NCBI GenBank assembly: GCA_945487445.1
Contig: CALYTU010000092.1
Location: 1 to 5,748, forward strand
Reading direction: 5' to 3'
DNA length: 5,748 nucleotides
Origin: an uncultured Clostridia bacterium
GTDB taxonomy: Bacteria; Bacillota; Clostridia; Oscillospirales; Oscillospiraceae
This document shows, in pieces, positions 1 through 5,745 of this stretch. Position 1 is the first letter of the stretch, and each line of letters begins with the position of its first letter. A program made the translations under genes and the position numbers. Below the pieces are notes generated by a model, which saw only the letters and a list, made by a program, of their open reading frames with translations, was not told where the DNA came from and searched no databases.

Positions 1-201
1 AAGCTTGTAGCGCGGGGAACCTGCGAGGGCATGATAGCCCATGAGCCGGGTGGAGAGGATGGCTTTGGTTACGACCCTATTTTCTATCTTCCGCGCTTTG
101 GCTGCACCTTCGCCCAGATGGGCGCTGATAAGAAGAACGCCATTTCTCACAGAGCCAATGCGTTGAATCGGCTCTGCAAAATGTTGGAGGAGAGAAAATG
201 A
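1..201 (+). CDS. rdgB: XTP/dITP diphosphatase (RdgB/HAM1 family), C-terminal part only
   Basis: Frame 1 is open from the window edge to TGA at 199-201, giving 66 C-terminal residues. They carry the HAM1/RdgB C-terminal signature: GEDGFGYDPIF (the GFGYDP substrate-binding loop), a TFAQM segment, then KKNAISHRANAL with the family's SHR motif. The family hydrolyses non-canonical purine triphosphates (XTP, ITP, dITP) to the monophosphate and pyrophosphate, keeping them out of DNA and RNA; it is cytosolic. The family is usually about 195-205 residues, so roughly two thirds of the gene lies upstream. The usual Glu of the TFAE segment is Gln here, a mild deviation. The stop overlaps the yhbY start by 4 nt (ATGA), and the yhbY ribosome binding site GGAGG (186-190) lies inside this gene. 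Identity is firm; activity cannot be judged without the N-terminal half. Confidence 0.93.
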   Translation, partial: KLVARGTCEGMIAHEPGGEDGFGYDPIFYLPRFGCTFAQMGADKKNAISHRANALNRLCKMLEERK

Positions 202-644
202 TCACAAGTAAGCAGCGCTCTGAGCTCCGTTCCAGGGCGAACGAGCTCGAGACGACTTTGATGGTTGGCAAGGAGGGCGTGACAGACGCGCTGATTGACG
301 AGCTGGACCGCCAGCTCGAAGCAAGGGAGCTGGTCAAGGGAAAGGTGCTGGAAACCGCTCTGATGAGTGCCCGAGAAGTCAGCGACCAGCTTTGCGAAGC
401 GCTTCGAGCCGAGGGAATCCAGTGTGTGGGCAATAAATTTGTCGTATGGCGGCACTCTGAAACGCTTGCAAAGAAAACTGGAACCGCGAAGGCCAAGGCC
501 AAAGTTAATCCGGTTCGGGCGGGAGCACAGAAGCGGCGCGCCGTGGCCAAGGCCGCGAGGGAACGCAGGAACGAGTATTTCAAGCAGGCTGCCATAGAAT
601 ATGCCAAACAGCGCCGACGCGCGGAACGGGAAGGCGAAGAATGA
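198..644 (+). CDS. yhbY: YhbY-type CRM-domain RNA-binding protein with basic C-terminal extension
   Basis: A 148-residue protein. Residues 1-88 match the YhbY/CRS1 (CRM) fold: MITSKQR at the N-terminus, the GxxG RNA-binding loop as GKEG at 24-27 followed by VT, the helix LEARELVKGKVLE around 40-52, and a closing VGNKFVVWR strand at 77-85. Known members associate with the pre-50S ribosomal subunit and act in its assembly. Stand-alone YhbY is normally about 95-105 residues. Here residues 90-148 form an extra tail dominated by Lys, Arg and Ala, first disordered-looking (AKAKAK) and then probably helical (ERRNEYFKQAAIEYAKQRRR), which I infer adds RNA contact. The start ATG has GGAGG 7 nt upstream and overlaps the rdgB stop; the stop overlaps the nadD start, again as ATGA. 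The CRM assignment is strong; the role of the tail is unknown. Confidence 0.9.
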   Translation: MITSKQRSELRSRANELETTLMVGKEGVTDALIDELDRQLEARELVKGKVLETALMSAREVSDQLCEALRAEGIQCVGNKFVVWRHSETLAKKTGTAKAKAKVNPVRAGAQKRRAVAKAARERRNEYFKQAAIEYAKQRRRAEREGEE

Positions 645-1834
645 GAATCGGTGTATATGGGGGCAGCTTTAACCCCCCCCACACGGGCCATATGCTTGCT
701 GCCGCGGAGCTGATAGCGGCGTTACAACTGGACAGGCTTTTGGTTGTTCCTGCTGCCAATCCGCCGCATAAGACCCTGCCTCCCGGCTCGCCCGGTCCGG
801 AGCAGCGGCTTGCCCTTTGCGAGGCCGCCTTTGCAGGTCTTCTCCATGTGGAGGTCTGCGATCTGGAAATCAGAAGGGCGGGGAAGAGCTATACCGTCGA
901 TACTTTGACCGCGCTCACTTCAGAGCATCCTGAGGATGACTTTTTCCTGATCATGGGGACGGACATGTTCCTGACCTTCGCCTCCTGGAGGGAGCCGGAG
1001 CGGATCGCTTCCATGGCTGCCTTGGCAGTGATGCACCGGGATACCAGCGATGAAACCTGGACGCGCGTGCAGGCAGAGGCCGAGTGCCTGCGCAGGACCG
1101 TGGGAGCCCGCGTGATTGCTGTGGAGAACCGCTGCGTGCAGATCTCCTCCACAACGGTCCGCCGCCTGCTGGCCTTCGGTGCGCCGGATTGCCTCGATCC
1201 TGGCGTGGAGGAAAGAATCCTTGCAAACGGCTGGTATCTGACCGACGGTTCTTTGCGGGGACTGCCCTATGAAAGCCTGCGGGACATCTGTCTCTCCCTT
1301 CACGACGAAAAGCGCCGCCCCCATGTTGAAGGCACGGCTGACACCGCTGCACAGCTTGCCATGCGATGGGGTGCGGACCCGGAGACTGCCCGCCGGGCCG
1401 GGATTTTGCACGATATTACGAAGGCTATTGGTCCAAAGGAACAGTTGCATATTTGTGAAAAATATGCTATGATGCTTTCGCGTACGCAGCGGGAGAATCC
1501 TAAGCTTCTGCACGCCAAGACTGGCGCTGTGATCGCCCGTTTCGTTTTCGGGGAGTCGGAGGACCTGGTCAACGCCATCTGGTGGCACACCACCGGCCGC
1601 GCGGACATGTCCGTTTTGGAGAAGATTCTTTATATTGCCGACTATATGGAACCCAATCGCCGTTTTCCCGGCGTGGAAGCTTTGCGTGAAGCCGTTTGGC
1701 GAAATCTGGACGAAGCAATTTATCTCGGCCTGATGCAGTCGGTCGAACATCTGCGGGAGCTGGGACGCACAATCGACCCGGATTCCCTGAACGCATGGAA
1801 CTACTATCGAGAAATTACCGAGAGGAGTCAATGA
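641..1834 (+). CDS. nadD-yqeK: Fused nicotinate-nucleotide adenylyltransferase (NadD) and YqeK-type HD-domain Ap4A hydrolase
   Basis: A 397-residue two-domain protein. Residues 1-200 are NadD, which makes nicotinate adenine dinucleotide from NaMN and ATP: GGSFNPPHTGH (7-17, with the HxGH nucleotidyl-transfer motif at 14-17), NPPHK (40-44), SYTVDTL (83-89), MGTDMF...W (105-116) and ISSTTVRRLL (168-177). Residues from about 208 to 397 are YqeK, an HD-superfamily enzyme that splits Ap4A symmetrically into two ADP. Its metal ligands are visible as H228, H257-D258 (in AGILHDITK), H291 (LLHAKTGA), H316 (WWHTTGR) and D334 (IADYMEP). The join is one open frame with no internal stop, and no convincing in-frame ribosome binding site and start lie before the YqeK part, so I read it as a true fusion. 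The start has GGGAAGG 6 nt upstream. It overlaps yhbY and the next gene by ATGA. Both active sites look intact. Confidence 0.95.
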   Translation: MRIGVYGGSFNPPHTGHMLAAAELIAALQLDRLLVVPAANPPHKTLPPGSPGPEQRLALCEAAFAGLLHVEVCDLEIRRAGKSYTVDTLTALTSEHPEDDFFLIMGTDMFLTFASWREPERIASMAALAVMHRDTSDETWTRVQAEAECLRRTVGARVIAVENRCVQISSTTVRRLLAFGAPDCLDPGVEERILANGWYLTDGSLRGLPYESLRDICLSLHDEKRRPHVEGTADTAAQLAMRWGADPETARRAGILHDITKAIGPKEQLHICEKYAMMLSRTQRENPKLLHAKTGAVIARFVFGESEDLVNAIWWHTTGRADMSVLEKILYIADYMEPNRRFPGVEALREAVWRNLDEAIYLGLMQSVEHLRELGRTIDPDSLNAWNYYREITERSQ

Positions 1835-2622
1835 CCGTGAAACTCTTTGGACATCATACACAAACAATTCCGGAGCTTGACACTGACAGCCTGCCCATCG
1901 GGGCCGCAAATCTTTCTGAGCCGATTGCTGACGCAGATAAGCTGGTTTTGGAAATTGAAGGGGACGAGAAAGCGGTCGAGGATGGACCGGTGCAGCCTCT
2001 GAAGGCGGATACAAATTCCCTGCCGAATCAGGACGATCTGTTACTGAAGACTTTGAACGCGGCGCTTGCCGATACGAATGATGACGACGAAAAGCCTGCT
2101 CCAGTCCTGAAACGTGTCTCGAAGGCATCCGCTGCTGCGGACGCTGAACCGGCGGCTTACACAGAGCCGGAGCCGGAAAGCCCCCACCCCGCCAGCTCGT
2201 ACCGGGCAGACGCGCCATCTGCTGACGTGAAGCCTCCCTTGACCTCCGTCTCCTATGCTTCCATGGTGAAGGCGGTCGAGGACGCAAAAAAGGAACCCAC
2301 AGGGCGATTCGCACGCGACGCTGTGGATGATGATACGCTTCTGGACGAGTTATATACGCTGATTGGTGATACCCGACAGCAGGAGAAGTCACAGACTGTC
2401 AGCGATACTTTGAAGCCGGAGGCCCGGCACGTACGTCCTGCCGTGCGTATCCGTCCGGAGGACCTGCAAATGCTGCCGGAGGAAGATGTCGATGAGATCG
2501 AGGAGGATGTGACCGGCGTTCCAGGTTGGCTCAAGGGCGTTTTTATCCTTCTGCTCTCCCTGCTTCTGAGCGCTATGACGTTTTATGCCGTTGCCTCTGA
2601 CGTCATCGGTGAGATCTTCTGA
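1831..2622 (+). CDS. Unrecognised acidic protein with a single C-terminal membrane segment
   Basis: A 263-residue protein that I cannot assign to a family. Residues 1-228 are hydrophilic, acidic and Ala/Pro/Glu/Asp-rich with little sign of a compact fold: PEPESPHP-type low complexity near 112-122, a more helical stretch near 148-180 (SYASMVKAVEDAKK, DDTLLDELYTLIGDT), and a very acidic EEDVDEIEEDV just before the membrane. Residues about 234-254 (LKGVFILLLSLLLSAMTFYAV) form one clear transmembrane helix, leaving only some nine residues beyond it. This suggests a mostly cytoplasmic, tail-anchored topology (inference). There is no signal peptide. The start is chosen at 1831 because GAGAGGAG lies just upstream and the ATGA overlap matches the two preceding junctions; the frame extends further upstream inside nadD, but the next ATG (1795) has no ribosome binding site. 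Related clostridial operons often carry a LytR-CpsA-Psr gene here, but no such domain is present. Confidence 0.8.
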   Translation: MTVKLFGHHTQTIPELDTDSLPIGAANLSEPIADADKLVLEIEGDEKAVEDGPVQPLKADTNSLPNQDDLLLKTLNAALADTNDDDEKPAPVLKRVSKASAAADAEPAAYTEPEPESPHPASSYRADAPSADVKPPLTSVSYASMVKAVEDAKKEPTGRFARDAVDDDTLLDELYTLIGDTRQQEKSQTVSDTLKPEARHVRPAVRIRPEDLQMLPEEDVDEIEEDVTGVPGWLKGVFILLLSLLLSAMTFYAVASDVIGEIF

Positions 2623-2704
2623 CGGCAACTCTCTCTGTGGAATCACCGGAAGCCTACATCGTCCGCTGTAGCGGCATGATTATTTCAAAGAAAAGAGTGA
2701 TGAT

Positions 2705-3049
2705 ATGAATACAAAAGAAATTGCCCTCACAGCTGCAAAAGCCATGGAAGACAAGAAGGGAATCAACATCAGACTGCTGGAGGTCACGGAAGTCACCACG
2801 CTGGCTGAGTATTTCCTGATTTGCACCGGCACGTCCAACACTCATGTCAATACCATCTGCGATGCCGTTGAAGAGGCTGTGGACGCTTGCGGCGAGGCCT
2901 TGCTCCACCGGGAGGGGCACCGAAGCGGCACCTGGGTTTTGCTGGACTTCGGAAGCCTGGTCTGCCATGTCTTCACCGACGAAACCCGACAGTTCTATGA
3001 CCTGGAGCGGATGTGGAACGACGCGAAGCCTGTCCCCATTGAAGAATGA
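2705..3049 (+). CDS. rsfS: Ribosome silencing factor RsfS (Iojap/DUF143 family)
   Basis: A 114-residue protein of normal family length. Recognisable elements are the N-terminal helix (EIALTAAKAMEDKKG), the strand LLEVTEV, AEYFLICTGTSN at 34-45 (the family's aDyFvI segment, with Glu for Asp), HREGH.SGTWVLLDFGSLVCHVF, and the closing FYDLERMW. RsfS binds ribosomal protein uL14 on the 50S subunit and blocks joining with 30S, lowering translation when nutrients are short. The start ATG at 2705 has AAAAGAG 7 nt upstream, a weaker site than those earlier in the operon. The 82-nt gap before it (2623-2704) has no clear promoter; it holds only a small CCGC-TGTA-GCGG hairpin (2663-2674) without a T run. 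Its place next to yhbY, nadD and leuS is the common Bacillota arrangement. Confidence 0.95.
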   Translation: MNTKEIALTAAKAMEDKKGINIRLLEVTEVTTLAEYFLICTGTSNTHVNTICDAVEEAVDACGEALLHREGHRSGTWVLLDFGSLVCHVFTDETRQFYDLERMWNDAKPVPIEE

Positions 3050-3108
3050 AGCCCGAAAGCGCGCGACGCGCGTCCGCCAAACATATGAAACGAGGCAGAA
3101 TCACATGA
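3046..3108 (+). CDS. Possible 20-residue basic peptide ORF bridging rsfS and leuS
   Basis: An ATG at 3046 overlaps the rsfS stop (ATGA, 3046-3049), and the frame runs 20 codons to a TGA at 3106-3108 that overlaps the leuS ATG (ATGA, 3105-3108). The peptide begins MKPESARRAS and ends MKRGRIT; it is strongly basic (Lys/Arg/His-rich with one Glu). It would exactly fill the 55-nt gap and couple rsfS to leuS translation in the style of the other junctions. Against it: no good Shine-Dalgarno (only GAAGA right at the start), very short, no recognisable family, and a frame this short is often open by chance. It covers the perfect 10-nt palindrome GACGCGCGTC (3065-3074). I treat it as a candidate coupling or leader ORF, not an established gene. 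Confidence 0.2.
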   Translation: MKPESARRASAKHMKRGRIT

Positions 3109-5516
3109 AATATGACTTTACCGCCATTGAAAGCAAGTGGCAGAAATACTGGCTTGAGCACCGGCTCTATCAGACCGACAACAGCTCCGACAAGCCCAAG
3201 TTCTATGGGCTCATTGAATTTCCGTTCCCCTCCGGAATGGGCCTGCATGTCGGACATGCCAGACCCTACACCGCCATGGACGTGATTGCCCGCAAAAAAC
3301 GCATGGAGGGCTATCACGTTCTGTTTCCCATGGGCTATGACGCCTTTGGTCTGCCCACGGAGAATTTCGCGATCAAAAATCACATCCATCCACGGACCGT
3401 GACAGAGCGGAATATCAACGTTTTCCGCTCCCAGCTCCAGGCTCTGGGCTACAGCTTTGACTGGGACCGTGAGGTAAATACCACCGATCCCAAGTATTAC
3501 AAGTGGACCCAGTGGATCTTCCTTCAGATGTTCAAGAAGGGGCTTGCCTACAAGACCCAAATGCCTGTCAACTGGTGCACATCCTGTAAGTGCGTCCTTG
3601 CCAACGAGGAGGTTGTGGAGGGCGTCTGTGAGCGATGCGGCGCTCCTGTCATTCGCAGGGAACGGAGCCAGTGGATGCTGAAAATCACCGCCTATGCCGA
3701 CCGTTTGATTGATGACCTGGAGGATGTGAATTTTCCCGAGCGGGTCAAGGCGCAGCAGATTAATTGGATCGGCCGCTCTTATGGCGCGCAGGTGAAATTT
3801 GCCACCACGCTTGGCGACGATATTACTGTTTACACGACTCGCCCCGATACGCTCTTCGGCGCAACCTATATGGTCCTGTCTCCCGAACACGCTCTGGTGG
3901 CAAAGTGGATGGACAGACTGACCAACCCGGAGGAGGTCCGCGCCTATCAGGCTGCAGCCGCCGCAAAGTCCGATATGGAGCGTACCGAGCTCAATAAAGA
4001 CAAAACCGGCGTTTGCCTGGGCGGCGTCATGGGAATCAATCCCGTCAATGGCAAGCAGATTCCAATCTATATCTCCGATTACGTTTTGGCAACCTACGGC
4101 ACGGGCGCGATTATGGCTGTCCCGGCCCACGATACCCGTGACTGGGAATTCGCAAGAAAGTTCGGGCTTCCTATCGTGGAGGTCATTGCCGGCGGCAATG
4201 TGGACGAAGCAGCCTTCACCGATGTGGCCACGGGTGAGTTAGTGAATTCTGACTTTCTCAACGGCTTGTCTGTCGCGGAAGCGAAGACCGCCATCATTCA
4301 ATGGCTGGTGGAAAAAGGCATCGGCAAAGCAAAGAAAAACTTCAAGCTCCGCGACTGGGTTTTCTCCCGTCAGCGTTATTGGGGCGAACCCATTCCAATC
4401 ATTCATTGTCCGAAGTGCGGCATTGTCCCGCTGGAGGAGAAAGACTTGCCCCTTCTCCTTCCCGACGTGGAGAGCTATGAGCTGACCGACGATGGAGAAA
4501 GCCCCCTGGCATCCATCTCTGATTGGGTCAATACCACCTGCCCCTGCTGCGGAGGTCCTGCCCGCCGGGAGACCGATACCATGCCGCAGTGGGCCGGCTC
4601 CAGCTGGTACTATCTGCGCTATACTGATCCCCATAACGAAAAAGCGCTTGCTTCCCGCGAAGCCCTGGAGCGTTGGACGCCGGTGGACTGGTACAACGGC
4701 GGTATGGAGCACACGACGCTCCATCTGCTTTATTCCCGTTTCTGGCACAAGTTCCTCTACGACATCGGTGTGGTTCCAACGCGGGAGCCTTACGCCAAGC
4801 GCACCAGCCACGGCATGATTCTGGGAGAGGGCGGAATTAAAATGTCCAAGTCCCGGGGCAATGTCATCAATCCCACCGACGTAATCAACGAGTTCGGCGC
4901 CGATACCATGAGGACTTATATCATGTTCATCGGCGACTTCGAGAAGCCTGCCGCCTGGGCCTCCAATTCCGTCAAGGGCTGTAAGCGTTTTCTGGATAAG
5001 ATCTGGGCTCTTGCCGAGACTGTGGAGGATCATGAGACAGAATACGCCAAATGCAATGAGAACCTGATCCACAAGACCATTCGCAAAGTGACCTCCGACA
5101 TCGACCAGCTCAAGGCAAATACCGCCCTGGCCCAGCTCATGACCTTGGTAAATCAGCTCACTGACAAGGGCTGCAACCGGGCTGAGCTCAAGACTCTGCT
5201 CGCTCTGGTCAGTCCTTTTGCGCCTCACATTACCGAGGAGCTCTGGGAAATGAAGGGGTTTGAGGGCCTGTGCTCCCTTTCCGCCTGGCCCCAGTACGAC
5301 GAGGCAAAGTGTAAGGATCAGGAACTGACAATCGCTATCCAGATCAACGGCAAAACAAAGGGCACCATTCAGGCTCCTGCGGATCTCAGCCGCGACGAGC
5401 TGGCCTCCTATGCACAGAACGATGAATGGGTCCTGAAGGCTGTCGCCCGCGCCGGCGGAAATGTCTTCAAGGTCATTGCCGTCCCCAATAAGCTTGTGAA
5501 CCTGATTGTGAAATAA
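3105..5516 (+). CDS. leuS: Leucyl-tRNA synthetase (class I, bacterial type)
   Basis: A complete 803-residue cytosolic enzyme, the usual bacterial LeuRS length, charging tRNA-Leu with leucine at the cost of ATP. In order: N-terminal FTAIESKWQKYW; class I HIGH motif as HVGH at 48-51; DAFGLP at 79-84; a first zinc-type cysteine set C158/C161 with C175/C178; the CP1 editing domain with the threonine-rich TTRPDT at 244-249 and AHDTRD at 342-346 (D346 corresponds to the conserved editing aspartate); a second cysteine set CPKC at 435-438 with C479/C482; SSWYYLRY around 499-506; KMSKS at 579-583; then the anticodon-binding and C-terminal tRNA-contact region (NGKTKGTIQAP, ending KLVNLIVK). Proofreading and synthetic sites both look intact. 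The frame is open further upstream through rsfS, but ATG 3105 is chosen because residue 2 onward matches the family N-terminus and CGAGGC lies about 9 nt upstream. No T-box leader is seen; expression appears to come from the operon. Confidence 0.98.
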   Translation: MKYDFTAIESKWQKYWLEHRLYQTDNSSDKPKFYGLIEFPFPSGMGLHVGHARPYTAMDVIARKKRMEGYHVLFPMGYDAFGLPTENFAIKNHIHPRTVTERNINVFRSQLQALGYSFDWDREVNTTDPKYYKWTQWIFLQMFKKGLAYKTQMPVNWCTSCKCVLANEEVVEGVCERCGAPVIRRERSQWMLKITAYADRLIDDLEDVNFPERVKAQQINWIGRSYGAQVKFATTLGDDITVYTTRPDTLFGATYMVLSPEHALVAKWMDRLTNPEEVRAYQAAAAAKSDMERTELNKDKTGVCLGGVMGINPVNGKQIPIYISDYVLATYGTGAIMAVPAHDTRDWEFARKFGLPIVEVIAGGNVDEAAFTDVATGELVNSDFLNGLSVAEAKTAIIQWLVEKGIGKAKKNFKLRDWVFSRQRYWGEPIPIIHCPKCGIVPLEEKDLPLLLPDVESYELTDDGESPLASISDWVNTTCPCCGGPARRETDTMPQWAGSSWYYLRYTDPHNEKALASREALERWTPVDWYNGGMEHTTLHLLYSRFWHKFLYDIGVVPTREPYAKRTSHGMILGEGGIKMSKSRGNVINPTDVINEFGADTMRTYIMFIGDFEKPAAWASNSVKGCKRFLDKIWALAETVEDHETEYAKCNENLIHKTIRKVTSDIDQLKANTALAQLMTLVNQLTDKGCNRAELKTLLALVSPFAPHITEELWEMKGFEGLCSLSAWPQYDEAKCKDQELTIAIQINGKTKGTIQAPADLSRDELASYAQNDEWVLKAVARAGGNVFKVIAVPNKLVNLIVK

Positions 5517-5638
5517 GAATACAGGCTTAACAGAAATTGTTTTTCTCTGGTCGGCACCGATCAGTTCGGACAAGATCTCCGATTTCGTATTTCTTCATGT
5601 GTACCAGTTCACCCCATGTGAAAATCTTCCGGTTTTGT
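5517..5638. other. Intergenic stretch after leuS with small inverted repeats, no gene recognised
   Basis: No coding region is convincing here on either strand. Several short inverted repeats are visible: AGAAA (5532-5536) with TTTCT (5542-5546), an AT-only-type stem too weak for a terminator; GGTCGGCACCGATC (5549-5562), nearly self-complementary; TCGGA (5566-5570) with TCCGA (5578-5582); and TTCAC (5608-5612) with GTGAA (5618-5622). None is followed by a strong T run, so no clear leuS terminator lies right after its stop. I see no convincing -35/-10 pair. A 23-codon minus-strand frame lies at 5527-5598. Confidence 0.5.
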
Positions 5639-5667
5639 GTAGGGCGGCCAGACCCAGGCTGCCCTAC
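5639..5667. repeat. 11-bp palindromic hairpin, REP-like
   Basis: GTAGGGCGGCC (5639-5649) pairs with GGCTGCCCTAC (5657-5667) over all 11 positions, with one G-T wobble, around the 7-nt loop AGACCCA. The stem is GC-rich and strong. No T run follows, so it is not a classical terminator by itself. The GTAGGG...CCCTAC form resembles dispersed intergenic palindromes that I recall from high-GC clostridia; this comparison is from memory and unverified. It abuts the next hairpin with no spacer. Confidence 0.6.
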
Positions 5668-5720
5668 GGTATGGGTTGAACAGTTACCTTCATGCGTAAC
5701 AGTTCAGCCCAAACCATTTT
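5668..5720 (+). terminator. Long imperfect hairpin followed by a short T run, possible terminator or attenuator
   Basis: The arms are 5668-5687 (GGTATGGGTT then GAACAGTTAC) and 5696-5715 (GTAACAGTTC then AGCCCAAACC), with the loop CTTCATGC. Of 20 aligned positions 17 are Watson-Crick pairs, one is a G-T wobble and two are A-A mismatches (5671/5712 and 5682/5701). ATTTT (5716-5720) follows directly. The stem is very stable, but the T run has only four residues and the stem base is not especially GC-rich, so efficient Rho-independent termination is uncertain. It lies after leuS and only 11 nt before the next gene's Shine-Dalgarno, so it could end the leuS operon, attenuate the next gene, or be part of a repeat element. 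Confidence 0.4.
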
Positions 5721-5745
5721 GCGGGCAGGAGGATTCGGCAAAATG
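5715..5745 (+). promoter_or_regulatory. Candidate start-codon-sequestering hairpin of the downstream gene
   Basis: CATTTTGC (5715-5722) is the exact reverse complement of GCAAAATG (5738-5745), whose last three bases are the probable ATG start. The 15-nt loop GGGCAGGAGGATTCG contains the Shine-Dalgarno AGGAGG (5727-5732). Folded, the RNA would pair the start codon while leaving the Shine-Dalgarno in a constrained loop. The 5' arm uses the T run that follows the preceding hairpin and shares base 5715 with its stem, so the two stems nearly stack and could compete at the edge. A regulatory role is inference; the pairing itself is seen. Confidence 0.35.

Noticed and set aside
1..6. AAGCTT (HindIII site) at the very start as a cloning junction
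   Set aside because: The same hexamer also occurs at about 1503 and 5489 and the rdgB frame reads naturally from base 1; there is no sign of vector sequence.
1208..1223. GGAGG followed by TTG as a separate start for YqeK
   Set aside because: The TTG at 1221 is out of frame with the HD domain, and the NadD-YqeK frame is continuous.
920..2392. Long minus-strand frame opposite nadD-yqeK and the membrane protein, and similar ones opposite leuS (2973-4130, 4239-5573)
   Set aside because: They lie antisense to well-identified genes, have shadow-type composition rich in Arg, Pro, Gly and His, and show no family motifs; they arise from the codon bias of the real genes.
3050..3104. Palindrome GACGCGCGTC (3065-3074) and GC-rich stem between rsfS and leuS as a terminator
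   Set aside because: The stem is only 4-5 bp in hairpin form with a 3-nt loop and no T run; a terminator just before leuS would also break a conserved operon.
5541..5600. T-box-like text TGGTCGGCACCG after leuS
   Set aside because: It lacks the AGGGTGGNACCGCG consensus, has no visible Stem I or specifier loop, and no terminator/antiterminator pair around it.
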